This document shows positions 22,529-31,588 of a stretch of 64,000 nucleotides of DNA, piece after piece; position 1 is the first letter of the stretch, and each line of letters opens with the position of its first letter. The DNA lies in assembly GCA_963805715.1 (NCBI GenBank), contig CAWDVK010000017.1:369706-433705 (forward strand), in the 5' to 3' direction. The position numbers were made by a program, and so were the translations under genes. Under the pieces are notes generated by a model. It searched no databases. It was not told where the DNA came from and saw only the letters and a list, made by a program, of their open reading frames with translations. This DNA is from CAWDVK01 sp963805715. Lineage in GTDB: Bacteria; Actinomycetota; Actinomycetes; Streptosporangiales; Streptosporangiaceae.

Positions 22529-25500
22529 CGCAGACCGCTCACAGGCGGCGTTGCCGGCGAAGGTCGGCGTGTACGTCTGTCACTGCGGCCATAACATCGC
22601 CGCCAAGGTCGATGTCGAGCGCGTCGCCGCGTTTGCCGCCTCACTGCCGGGCGTGGCGGTCGCGCGTGACTACAAGTTCATGTGCTCGGACCCGGGCCAG
22701 GAGCTGATCCAGCGTGACATCCGCGACGGCCTGGTGAACCGGGTCGTCGTCGCCTCCTGCTCGCCGCTCATGCACGGGGCGACGTTCCGGCGGGCAACGG
22801 AGGCCGGCGGGATCAGCCCCTTCTACTCCCAGATGGCGAGCATCCGCGAGCACGTGAGCTGGGTAACCGCCGATGGCGGAGACGCGACGGAGAAGGCGAG
22901 CACGCTCATCGCGGGCGCGGTGCGGCGCGTCGCCGCGCACGAGCAGCTGGACCGGCGCCGCGCGCCGGTCCACCCGGACGTGCTCGTCGTCGGCGGCGGG
23001 ATCGGGGGGATCCATGCGGCGCTCACCCTCGCCGACGCCGGCAAGCACGTCTACCTGGTGGAGCGGGAGCCGTGCATCGGCGGCCAGATGGCCAAGTTCG
23101 ACAAGACCTTCCCGACGCTCGACTGCGCCGCCTGCATTCTCACTCCCAAGATGGTGCAGGTCGGCCAGCACCCGAACATCGACCTGCTCTCCTTCAGCGA
23201 GGTGGAGGAGGTCTCCGGCTATGTGGGCAGCTTCAAGGTCAAGGTGCGCAGGAAGGCCCGCTACATCAACGAGGACGCCTGCACCGGCTGCAATCTGTGC
23301 GTCGAGAACTGCACCTGGGACGGGATCCTGTCGGAGTTCGACCACGGCCTCGGCACCCGCCCTGTCGCCTACAAGCCGTTCCCGCAGGCCGTGCCGGCCT
23401 GCCCGGTCATCGACCGCGCGGGCACCTCGCGGTGCACCTTCAGCTGCCCGGCCGGCATCAAGGCCCACGGCTACGTGTCACTTGTCAGGAAGGGCGAGTA
23501 CGAGAAGGCGTTCAACCTTGTGCTCGACGCGACGCCCCTGGTCGGGAGCCTGGGCCGGGCCTGCTACGCGCAGTGCGAGACGGAGTGCACCAGGGCCAGC
23601 CTGGAGGGCCCGCTGCCGATCCGGCGGCTGAAGCGCTTCATCGCGGACGCCCACTACGAGCGGGGAGCGGCCGCCGCGATCGAGGCGGCTCCCCCGAACG
23701 GCAAGCAGGTGGCGGTGGTCGGCTCGGGGCCGGGCGGCCTGACCGCCGCCTGGCAGCTCGCGCGCAAGGGCTACCGCGTCAAGATCTTCGAGGCTGCGCC
23801 CGAGCCTGGCGGCATGCTCAGGCTGGCCATCCCCGGCTACCGGCTGCCCGTGTCGGTAGTCGAGCGGGACATTGAGAACGTGACCGCGCTGGGTGTGGAG
23901 ATCGCCACCAGCACGCGTGTCGGGAACCTCGAAGGAACTGCGGCGCGAAGGGTACGACGCGATCCTGGTGGCAACCGGCGCGCCGGTCTCCACCAGCCTC
24001 GGCGTGCCAGGCGAGGACCTGGACGGCGTCGTCTCCGGCCTGGAGTTCCTGGAGGCGGCCAAGCTCGGCGAGGCGGCCGGCCTGAAGGGGAAGCGCGCCG
24101 TCATCGTGGGCGGCGGGAACGTGGCAATGGATGCCGCGCGGACCGCCCGTCGGATCGGCGCGCCCGAGGAGCTGAGCGAGCCGGAAGAGATCATGGTGAC
24201 GGATGCCGCGCGGACCGCCTGGCGGCTAGGCGCGCCCGAGGTGATCGTGGTATACCGGCGGGGCCGCGGCGAGATGCCAGCCTACCCGGAGGAAGTGGAC
24301 GCCGCCGAGCAGGAAGGGACCAGGTTCAGTTTCCAGGTGGCGCCCGTCGAGGTTGTAGGCGATGGGCACGGGCGGGCGACCGGGTTGCGCTGCGTCCGGA
24401 CCGAACTCGGCGCGCCCGACGCCTCCGGCCGCCGGCGCCCCGAGCCGGTCCCCGGCAGCGAGTTCGTGATCGCCTGCGAGATGGTGATCGCCGCGATCGG
24501 GCTGAGGCCCGAGGCGGCGACCCTCGCCGCCGGGCTGCTGACGGCCGCGAACGGGACGATCCAGGCCGACCCGGGAACGCTGCAGACCGACGTCCCCTAC
24601 GTCTTCGCTGCCGGCGACGTCGTGTCGGGCGCGCTCGACATCGCGCACGCGGTCGGGCGCGGGCAGCGGGCTGCCTTCATGATTGATCGCTGGCTGCAAG
24701 GTGAACAGCTGGATCCAGCGAGCTTCGACGCGAAGCTGCCGGTCGTCGACCAGGCCGACGTGCTGGCGAAGCAGCATCCGGCGCGCGGCCACCTGGACCC
24801 GCGGGCGCCGGCCATCCGCTTTGCCGCCGCGCCGGCCGATTTCGCGGAGCTGGAACCACCGCTGACCGAGGCGGAGGCGCGGTACGGCGCCGAGCGGTGC
24901 CTCGACTGCGGCGGCTGCTCCGAATGCGGGCAGTGCATCGCGGTCTGCGAGGCCGACGCGATCGACCTGGCGATGTGCGATACGGAGGTCGAGCTCGACG
25001 TCGGGGCGATCATCGTGGCCACCGGCTTCAAGCCCTTCGATGCCAGGCGGATCCCCGAGTACGGCTACGGCAGGTACCCGAACGTCTACACGGCCCCCGA
25101 GGTGGAGCGCCTCCTCAACGCCTCCGGCCCGACCCAGGGCGAGATCGTGCTGCGCGGCGGAGAGCACCCGCGGACGGTTGGCATCATCCATTGCGTCGGC
25201 TCGCGCGACGCCAGGTACAACGCCTATTGCTCCCGCGTGTGCTGCATGTACTCGCTGAAGCTGGCCCACCTGATCAAGGAGCGCACCGGGGCGGAGGTGT
25301 ACAGCTTCTACATCGACATGCGGACTCCGGGCAAGGGCTATGAGGAGTTCTACGGGAAGGTGATGAAGGAAGGGGTGCACCTCATCCGCGGCCGCGTCGT
25401 CGAGGTGAGCGACGAGGCGGAATGGCCCGGGGCCGAGGGGAAGCTCGTCCTGCGCGCGGAGGATACGCTGGCCGGCGTCGTGCGGCAGGTCCCGGTGGAC

Positions 25501-25995
25501 ATGGTCGTGCTCGCGGTGGCCCTGGAGCCGCAGGCCGACGCCGAGCATGTCGGCAGGCTGCTGAACATCAGCTGCGGCTCGGAGGGCTTCTTCACCGAAC
25601 GGCACCCGAAGCTCGCCCCCGTGTCCACGTTCACCGATGGCGTCTTCCTCGCCGGCGCCTGCCAGGGGCCCAAGGACATCCCGGACACCGTGGCCCAGGC
25701 CGGCGCCGCCGCGGCGGAGGCCCTGGTGATGATCGACCGTGGCTCGGTGGAACTCGAGCCGAGCACTGCCTTCGTCGATGCGGCGAAGTGCTCCGGCTGC
25801 CGCATCTGCCTCGGCCTGTGCCCGTTCGGGGCGCTGTCCCTCGACGCCGAGGCGAACGTCGTGGTGGCCAACGAGGTGCTCTGCAAGGGGTGCGGCGTGT
25901 GCGTCGCCGCCTGCCCGTCGGGCGCGTTGCAGCAGCATCTGTTCACGGACGAGCAGATCCTCGCCGAGCTCGAGGGGGTGCTCAAGGATGTCTGA
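22515..25995 (+). CDS. hdrA: HdrA-like flavin subunit with an inserted GltD-type NAD(P)H domain; one frameshift
   Basis: About 1160 residues when read across a one-base shift near 23937. Order: VCHCGHNIA (residues 21-29); FAD Rossmann VVGGGIGGIHAAL (158-170); LDCAACIL (203-210); [4Fe-4S] C-T-G-C-N-L-C-V-E-N-C (256-266). From about 297 comes a GltD/NfnB-like unit with its N-terminal cysteines, a second FAD fold (VVGSGPGGLTAAW, about 400) and an NAD(P)H fold (VGGGNVAMDAARTARR, about 530). HdrA then resumes with CLDCGGCSECGQCIAVC and ends in two ferredoxin motifs, CSGCRICLGLCP and CKGCGVCVAACP. Deleting one G in the CTCGAAG run gives GNLKELRREGYDAILVATGA, a normal GltD reading. A 75-bp imperfect in-frame duplication follows (24128-24240). 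HdrA is the bifurcating flavin site. Confidence 0.85.
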
Positions 25996-26443
25996 GAATC
26001 ACTTCCAGCCCAAGATCGTCGCCTTCTTCTGCACCTGGTGCACGTACACGGCGGCCGACCTGGCCGGCATCTCCCGGCTGGCGTACGCGCCGAACGTGCG
26101 AGTGATACGCCTGATGTGCTCGGGCAGGCTCGATCCGCAGTTCGTGCTCGCGGCGTTCCGCCACGGCGCGGACGGGGTGCTGATCGGCGGCTGCCACCCA
26201 GGTGACTGCCATTACCAGGAGGGCAACTACAAGGCCCGCCGCCGGATCGAGCTGCTCCGGGCCGTGCTCCGTGACCTGGGCGTCGAGGACCAGCGGCTGC
26301 GCCTCGAGTGGATCTCGGCGTCCGAGGGCGAGAAGGTGCAGCGGGTCTGCAACGAGATGACCGAGGAGCTGCGCAGGCTCGGACCGCTGCGCCTAGAGCG
26401 CCCCCAGCGCCAGGCCGCGGAGCTCGCCGGGGAGGCACGATGA
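25988..26443 (+). CDS. mvhD: MvhD-like [2Fe-2S] electron-transfer subunit
   Basis: 151 residues. The five cysteines of the family are present: F-C-T-W-C-T-Y, VRVIRLMCSGRLD, and GGCHPGDCHYQEGNYKAR. MvhD links the hydrogenase small subunit to HdrA. Its C-terminal part (LRLEWISASEGEKVQRVCNE) matches the family contact surface. The ATG at 25988 lies inside the end of hdrA (8-bp overlap) and the stop overlaps mvhG by four bases. This strengthens the reading that the hydrogenase and the Hdr part form one complex. Confidence 0.9.
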   Translation: MSENHFQPKIVAFFCTWCTYTAADLAGISRLAYAPNVRVIRLMCSGRLDPQFVLAAFRHGADGVLIGGCHPGDCHYQEGNYKARRRIELLRAVLRDLGVEDQRLRLEWISASEGEKVQRVCNEMTEELRRLGPLRLERPQRQAAELAGEAR

Positions 26444-27438
26444 CGAAGCCGAAGATCGCTTTCTACTGGTGCGCCTCCTGCGGCGGCTGCGAGGAGGCCG
26501 TCGTCGACCTCGGCGAGGACCTGCTGACCGTCGTCGAGCTCGTGGAGGTCGCCTTCTGGCCGGTCGCGCTCGACTTCAAGCGCGAGGACGTCGAGGCGCT
26601 GGACGACGGCGAGCTGGCGGCGGCGTTCATCAACGGCGCCGTCCGCACGTCGGAGCAGGAGGAGATGGCCCGGCTGCTGCGGCGCAAGTCCGCCGCGGTG
26701 GTCGCGTTCGGCATCTGCGCAATGCTTGGCGGCGTCCCCGGCCTCGCCAACCTGTACGAGAGCCGGGACATCATCGACGCCGTCTACCACGAGGCGCCGA
26801 GTGTCCAGAACGACGACGGGACGCTGCCCGCGGAGGAAAGCCGCGTTGCCGAGGGACAGCTGACACTGCCAGCGTTCGGCGCCTCCGTGCGCACGCTCGA
26901 CCAGGTCATCGACGTCGACTACTACCTCCCCGGCTGCCCGCCGCCCACGGGCCTGATTGCCTCGGCCGTGACGGCGCTTGTCGAGGGAAACCTGCCCGGG
27001 AAGGGAGCCGTGCTCGCCCCCGACGTGGCGCTCTGCTCCGAATGCCCGCGCGCCCCGACGAAGCCGGACAAGCTCCTGGTGCGAGCGTTCCAGCGGCCGC
27101 ACCAGGTGCTCATCGATCCGGAGCTCTGCCTGCTCGCGCAAGGCCTGATCTGCCTCGGCCCCGCCACCCGTGCGGGCTGCGCCGCCGCCTGCCCCGGCGG
27201 GAACATGCCGTGCACCGGCTGCATGGGGCCTACGAGCGGTGTCGTCGACTACGGGGCGAAGGCGCTGTCCGCCATCGCATCGGTCCTCGACGCGGACGGC
27301 GAGGACGAGATCACCGCTCGCGTTGCCGAGATCACCGACCCGGTCGGTACCTTCTACCGCTACAGCCTGCCGGCTTCGCTGCTGCACCGTCGCGTGCGGC
27401 CGGCCGCCAGGGACGAAAAGGCAGAGGTGGCGCCATGA
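26440..27438 (+). CDS. mvhG: MvhG-like [NiFe]-hydrogenase small subunit
   Basis: 332 residues. The proximal-cluster motif is FYWCASCGGCEEAVVD (C-x2-C near residues 11-14) followed by FGICAMLGGVPGLANL and YLPGCPPPTGLI. The C-terminal half has further cysteines for medial and distal clusters: LCSECPRAPTKPDK, GLICLGPATRAGCAAACPGG and MPCTGCMGPT. No Tat signal is present, so the enzyme is cytosolic, as group 3 hydrogenases are. It carries electrons from the NiFe site to MvhD. The stop overlaps mvhA by four bases. Confidence 0.9.
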   Translation: MTKPKIAFYWCASCGGCEEAVVDLGEDLLTVVELVEVAFWPVALDFKREDVEALDDGELAAAFINGAVRTSEQEEMARLLRRKSAAVVAFGICAMLGGVPGLANLYESRDIIDAVYHEAPSVQNDDGTLPAEESRVAEGQLTLPAFGASVRTLDQVIDVDYYLPGCPPPTGLIASAVTALVEGNLPGKGAVLAPDVALCSECPRAPTKPDKLLVRAFQRPHQVLIDPELCLLAQGLICLGPATRAGCAAACPGGNMPCTGCMGPTSGVVDYGAKALSAIASVLDADGEDEITARVAEITDPVGTFYRYSLPASLLHRRVRPAARDEKAEVAP

Positions 27439-28898
27439 GCGATGCGATTGTCATCGACCCTCTGACACGGCTTGAGGGGCACGGGAAGATACACATCTTC
27501 CTCGATACCGACGGTGGTGTCGACCGGGCCTACCTCCAGATCCCGGAGCTGCGCGGCTTCGAGAAGTTCGCCCAGGGGCGGCGCGCCGAGGACATGCCGC
27601 AGATCACCTCGCGCATCTGCGGCGTCTGCCCCATGGCCCATCACATGGCCGCGACGAAAGCCCTCGACGCCCTCTACCAGGTGGACCCGCCGCCCGCTGG
27701 CCGGAAGATCCGCGAGCTCCTCTACAACGCCTTCATGGTCGAAGACCACGCGCTGCATTTCTTCTTCCTCGGCGGGCCCGATTTCATCGTCGGCCCGGAT
27801 GCGCCGCGGCAGAAGCGGAACATCCTCGGCGTCGTCGACGCCGTGGGCCTCGAGGTGGGCAAGGAGGTGATCGGCGTCCGCAAGCAGCTCCGTGACCTGG
27901 TTGCCGCGGTAGCGGGCAAGGCGGTCCATCCCGTCTTCGGGCTTCCCGGGGGCGTGTCGCGCTCCCTGAGCAGCGAGGTCCGGCAGGAGGCGGCCGCGGC
28001 GGCGGCCCGCGCCGTCGATTTCGCCCAGTTCGCCCTCGGTGCGTTCCGCGAGGCAGTGCTCGGCAACCCCGGCTACGTCGAGCTCATCAGCTCCGAGGCA
28101 TACACGCACCGTACCTACTACATGGGCCTCGTCGACGGAGCGAACAAGGTCACCTTCTATGACGGCACGCTCAGGGTCGTCGGCCCGGAGGGGAAGGAAC
28201 TGCTCACGTTCACCGGGAGGGACTACCTCGACCATGTCGCCGAGCACGTCGAGCCGTGGACGTACATGAAGTTCTGCTTCCTGAAGGACATCGGCTGGAC
28301 TGGGTTCGCCGACGGGGCCGGCAGCGGCGTCTACAGCGTCGCGCCGCTGGCCCGGCTGAACGTCGCTGACGGCATGGCGACCCCTCGCGCACAGGAAGCC
28401 TACGAGGAGTTCGTCACGACCCTGGGCCCCAAGCCCGTCCATTACACGCTCGCCAACCACTGGGCCAGGATCGTCGAGCTCGTATACGCGGCGGAGCGGA
28501 TGGCCGAACTTGCCGGCGACCCGGAGATCACCGACCCGCAGGTGCGCGCGCTGCCGACCGCCCTGCCGCGCGAGGGAGTCGGCGTCGTAGAGGCGCCACG
28601 GGGGACCCTCTTCCACCACTACCAAACGGACGAGCGCGGGCTCGTCACGGCCGCGAACCTGATCGTCGCCACGCAGAACAACGCCGCGAGGATCGCGCTG
28701 TCGGTCGACAAGGCGGCGCGCGCGCTGATCAGGAACGGCCAGGTCGGCGACGGGCTGCTGAACCAGGTCGAGATGGCGTTCCGCGCCTACGACCCGTGCT
28801 TCGGCTGCGCCACGCAAAGCCTGCCTGGCCACATGCCGCTGATCGTCGAGATCAGGGACCCGGACGGTGCTCTCGTGCGTGAGATCCGGCGGGACTGA
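27435..28898 (+). CDS. mvhA: MvhA-like [NiFe]-hydrogenase large subunit (group 3 type)
   Basis: 487 residues. The L1 motif is SRICGVCPMAHHMAATKALD (Cys 62 and 65 bind Ni); the N-terminal DPLTRLEGHGKI is also canonical. The L2 motif is DPCFGCATQSLPGHMPL (Cys 455 and 458). The family consensus is D-P-C-x-x-C-x-x-H, and here the His is Gln 461, with His at 466 instead of the usual Gln or Glu. The position matters because the maturation protease cuts right after this residue. About 26 residues follow, so a cleavable tail is present and a protease gene is next. Otherwise this is a full-length H2-activating subunit. Nearest type by gene context: group 3c. Confidence 0.9.
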   Translation: MSDAIVIDPLTRLEGHGKIHIFLDTDGGVDRAYLQIPELRGFEKFAQGRRAEDMPQITSRICGVCPMAHHMAATKALDALYQVDPPPAGRKIRELLYNAFMVEDHALHFFFLGGPDFIVGPDAPRQKRNILGVVDAVGLEVGKEVIGVRKQLRDLVAAVAGKAVHPVFGLPGGVSRSLSSEVRQEAAAAAARAVDFAQFALGAFREAVLGNPGYVELISSEAYTHRTYYMGLVDGANKVTFYDGTLRVVGPEGKELLTFTGRDYLDHVAEHVEPWTYMKFCFLKDIGWTGFADGAGSGVYSVAPLARLNVADGMATPRAQEAYEEFVTTLGPKPVHYTLANHWARIVELVYAAERMAELAGDPEITDPQVRALPTALPREGVGVVEAPRGTLFHHYQTDERGLVTAANLIVATQNNAARIALSVDKAARALIRNGQVGDGLLNQVEMAFRAYDPCFGCATQSLPGHMPLIVEIRDPDGALVREIRRD

Positions 28899-28900
28899 CG

Positions 28901-29446
28901 GTGCGAACGCTCGTCCTCGGCCTGGGCAACGAGTACGCGGGAGACGACGCCGTCGGCGTGCTCGCGGTGCGGGCGCTGAGCCGGGAGCTGGCCAGGTGTG
29001 CCGACGTCGTGGAGAGCGCCGCCTCGGGCCTGGCGCTGCTCGAGGTCTTCGCCGGGCATGACCGCGCCGTGGTCGTCGACTCGATCCGCACGGGCCGCAG
29101 CCCGGCGGGCACGATCGTCGAGGTCGGGCTCGCCGAGATGTGCCTGGCGACAGCACCCAGCCTGCACCAGGCCGGCATGTCCGAGCTTGCCGCGGTCGCC
29201 AGGTGGCTCGGCATGGGCTTCCCAGACCAGACGCGGGTGCTCGCCGTCGAGGTCGCAGGCCCGCTGATATTCGGCTCGCCGCTGAGCGAGCCCGTAGCTG
29301 CGGCGATAGGGCCGCTCGGCCGGCGCGTCCTGGAGCAGGTCCAGCACTGGGCGTCGGAGGACTCCGGGCGCGGGCCGGAGGACACCATGCCCCCCGGATC
29401 AGGAGGAGCACGCTGCACGACTACCACGCGGTCAGTGCGCTCGTAG
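28901..29446 (+). CDS. Hydrogenase maturation endopeptidase (HycI/HoxW/M52 type)
   Basis: 181 residues from GTG 28901, two bases after the mvhA stop. Family motifs are LVLGLGNEYAGDDAVGVLAV (the nickel-probing Glu and Asp), then AVVVDSIRTG (second metal-ligand Asp) and SLHQAGMSELAAVA (the His). These proteases remove the C-terminal tail of the large subunit after NiFe insertion. Residues after about 150 are low-complexity and extend past the usual 150-160-residue length into the ribosome-binding region of the hypA-like gene, which starts at 29413 inside this frame. Confidence 0.88.
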   Translation: MRTLVLGLGNEYAGDDAVGVLAVRALSRELARCADVVESAASGLALLEVFAGHDRAVVVDSIRTGRSPAGTIVEVGLAEMCLATAPSLHQAGMSELAAVARWLGMGFPDQTRVLAVEVAGPLIFGSPLSEPVAAAIGPLGRRVLEQVQHWASEDSGRGPEDTMPPGSGGARCTTTTRSVRS

Positions 29447-29763
29447 CGCGCCTGACCCGCGATCCCAGCCTCGCGGCGGACATCGCCGAGGTCCGCGTTC
29501 GGGCGAGCCCGGTGTTCTCGCCGGAGGCGCTGCGACAGGCCTACCAGATGCTGACGCAGGACACGCCGCTCAGCGGATCGCGCCTGCTCGTCGAGGAGCT
29601 TGCCGACCGCCGCGAGTGCGCGCTGTGCGGGGCGGCGTGGGCGGTATCTCCCGACGACGTAGCCGGCCATCTGGTCGTCTGCCCGTCGTGCGGCGCCCTC
29701 TCGCCCCTCGATGCCGGAGCCGCGATCGAGCTGCTCGAGATCAGGAGCAGCGCGGGCGCGTGA
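29413..29763 (+). CDS. hypA: HypA-like nickel-insertion protein, probable CTG start
   Basis: 116 residues from CTG 29413, six bases after a perfect AGGAGG at 29401-29406. No ATG, GTG or TTG fits the homology. The start reads (M)HDYHAVSALV, equal to the M-H-E-x-x-x family N-terminus, so His 2, the nickel ligand, is kept and Glu 3 is Asp. Then come VFSPEALRQAYQMLTQDTPL and a zinc site with CALCGAA and CPSCGALS (C-x2-C twice). HypA delivers Ni to the large subunit with HypB. No hypB, C, D, E or F gene is in the window, so they must lie elsewhere if the enzyme is made. Confidence 0.8.
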   Translation: MHDYHAVSALVARLTRDPSLAADIAEVRVRASPVFSPEALRQAYQMLTQDTPLSGSRLLVEELADRRECALCGAAWAVSPDDVAGHLVVCPSCGALSPLDAGAAIELLEIRSSAGA

Positions 29764-30111
29764 CCTGCCGCGCCGCCCGTACGCTGCTCGGCGCACCCTG
29801 CGCGGTTCCCAAACTGCGCGGCCCGCTCGTATTCGTTGATCAGGCCGCCGAGGACGGGTCGGCGCTTGATCCGCTCCTGGGTCCCGCTGCGGTTTGCCTG
29901 TGCGGTATGGACGGCCTGAATGGGCTTGTCAGGGGTTTGTATCTGTGCACGGACGGGGCCTCGCGGGGAGACCACGGACGACTCAAAGCCTGCCTCCGGC
30001 CCATGCGCGGACTGAAGCGGCACGCTCTGGCGTTGGCCAGAGCGTCTCGCGCGTTGAACGGCGCGGCCTGGGCGAATTTCGCCAGGTCCACGGCTGGCGG
30101 TATTGGCCGCG
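29764..30111. other. Spacer after the hdr-mvh cluster
   Basis: No intact gene. The minus strand at about 29835-29935 reads TQERIKRRPVLGGLINEYER, which resembles the last residues of an IS481/IS3-type integrase-core transposase, but the piece is too short to assign. I see no clear terminator hairpin. Confidence 0.4.
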
Positions 30112-31012
30112 TCATGCTGTCACCAACGGCATCTGGCCGATGCGCGACCAGGTCCTGAGCATCTGGTTCGCGGATCCGTGGAGGTCGCTCATGTCGCAGC
30201 CGGTGAACCACTCGATGCCTCTCGCGAGGCTGTGCGCGGTGAGCGGTCCGACGACCAGTTCCACCGCGAGCGTTCGAGGGTCGATGTTGACCGCCGCTAG
30301 GGCTTCGCCAGGACGACCCGTGTTCGGGGACACAGGTGTCAGCATGCGTGCCAGACCGTGGACAGCGGAGTGAGCGGTCGCGCTCAGCAGCCGCTGGTAG
30401 GTCCGCCCGAGCTCGGGCATGTTCTTTGTCCACAGCGAGGCTTATCAGGGTCATCGCCTTGGGCTGCTCTGGACCGACGTGCGCCGTGCGTCCCTTGCCG
30501 TTCATTTCGTGGAAGATGAAGTTGTGCTCACGGGCGCCGCGCGCGAAGTCGGAGATCCGCTGCCTGGTCTCGGCCAGCTTCTCGGCAGCGTAATCGCCGT
30601 GGATGTCCTTGAATAGCCAGACTCGCTCGCACATGGCCTCGAGCCGGTAGTTCATCGTCCGGCGGACTCGCTCTCTGGCGTCGATGTCCTGGTCGGTGAT
30701 GTAACAGCCGAGTGCAGCCGCTTCGACGGCGCCGCGAGTGAGGGTGTAGGCGGCGAACAGGGCGTTGCGAGAGCTGAGGACGTTGGCGAGGCCGAGAAGG
30801 TGGTCGGTACAGGACGTAGCTGCCAGGTAGGTCGTGGCGAAGATGTCACTCGATGGATGGTCGCTCCAGTCACCTGCGAATGGCTCAGCCTGCGCTTCTT
30901 GTTCAGCCGGAGATCCCGGAGCCGGCCGCGGGTTGCGGTTCATGAACTCGCGGAACTCCGTGGCGAACGCCTCGCTGCTGCTGGCCAGGTCTGCGAACGG
31001 GTCGGACGACAT
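30112..31012 (-). pseudogene. Hypothetical helical protein, about 300 residues, with one frameshift
   Basis: ATG 31010-31012 starts a frame with AGDWSDHPSSDIFATTYLAA, DHLLGLANVLSSRNALFAAY, RGAVEAAALGCYITDQD and KAMTLISLAVDKEH. Near 30420 the reading moves to another frame with ELGRTYQRLLSATAHSAVHG, LAVELVVGPLTAHSLARGIE and ANQMLRTWSRIGQ, ending at 30112. Both parts have coherent codon use and resemble actinobacterial proteins of unknown function with an AbiV/DUF5677-like helical layout (weak impression). A single base change would restore the gene, so it may be intact in the organism. Confidence 0.55.
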
Positions 31013-31588
31013 GTCGGAAGGCTAGACGGGGCACGCGGCGTTGAGCACCTGGATTTGTGGTGCTCAGCGATCGACGGCAAGATCACCCACGGAGAATGCC
31101 GATCAGAACGAGGCGGCTATTTGCGCGCAACTGCTGTTCCAGCCCGCAGCCCCCGTTGCCAGGAAAGAATCAGCGACTTGAGCCTGGGCACAGCCGCCCA
31201 GGCCGGGCCCGACCGCGGACAGGCCAGCGCCCCCATGGCTCCCAGCGATGGCCCCTAAACGATCTTCATAGAGATCAACATCACTCTGACCTGCTACTTC
31301 ATGTGGAGCTAGGGGGTCTAATGGCACGCTCATGGCACGGCGATCTTGCCGTCAGTTGGACGACACGCGGTAATTCTTACGCTGTGCGAAGCTCATCTTG
31401 CGCGCGGTGAGCTGAGAGACACGCTGCGTGCTAGTGCCGAGCAGGGCGGCGACATCGCGAACCCGACGGTCCCCGTGCGACCGGTTCAGCGGCAGCCTCT
31501 CTGATGCGAGCGGCGAGCTTGACAGGCTCCGGGGCGGCGCGCTACTAATTGCTGCTTAGTAATCAGTACTGAATAAACGAGGTGCCGG
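31013..31588. other. Spacer with integrase-end motif and a small HTH relic
   Basis: The dispersed motif TAATGGCACGCTCATGGCAC followed by GGCGATCTTGCC is at 31319-31350. On the minus strand at about 31365-31470 a fragment reads VRDVAALLGTSTQRVSQL, then TARKMSFAQRK, a helix-turn-helix of the antitoxin/excisionase kind, without start or partner. Nothing else is supported. Confidence 0.5.

Noticed and set aside
24226..25938. A 570-residue minus-strand open frame
   Set aside because: Antisense to the HdrA 3' half with its ferredoxin cysteines; low-complexity product without motifs.
23893..25995. Treating the second half of hdrA as a separate gltD-like gene
   Set aside because: There is no start codon with ribosome-binding site at the break, the two halves join by a single base, and the HdrA fold needs both parts.
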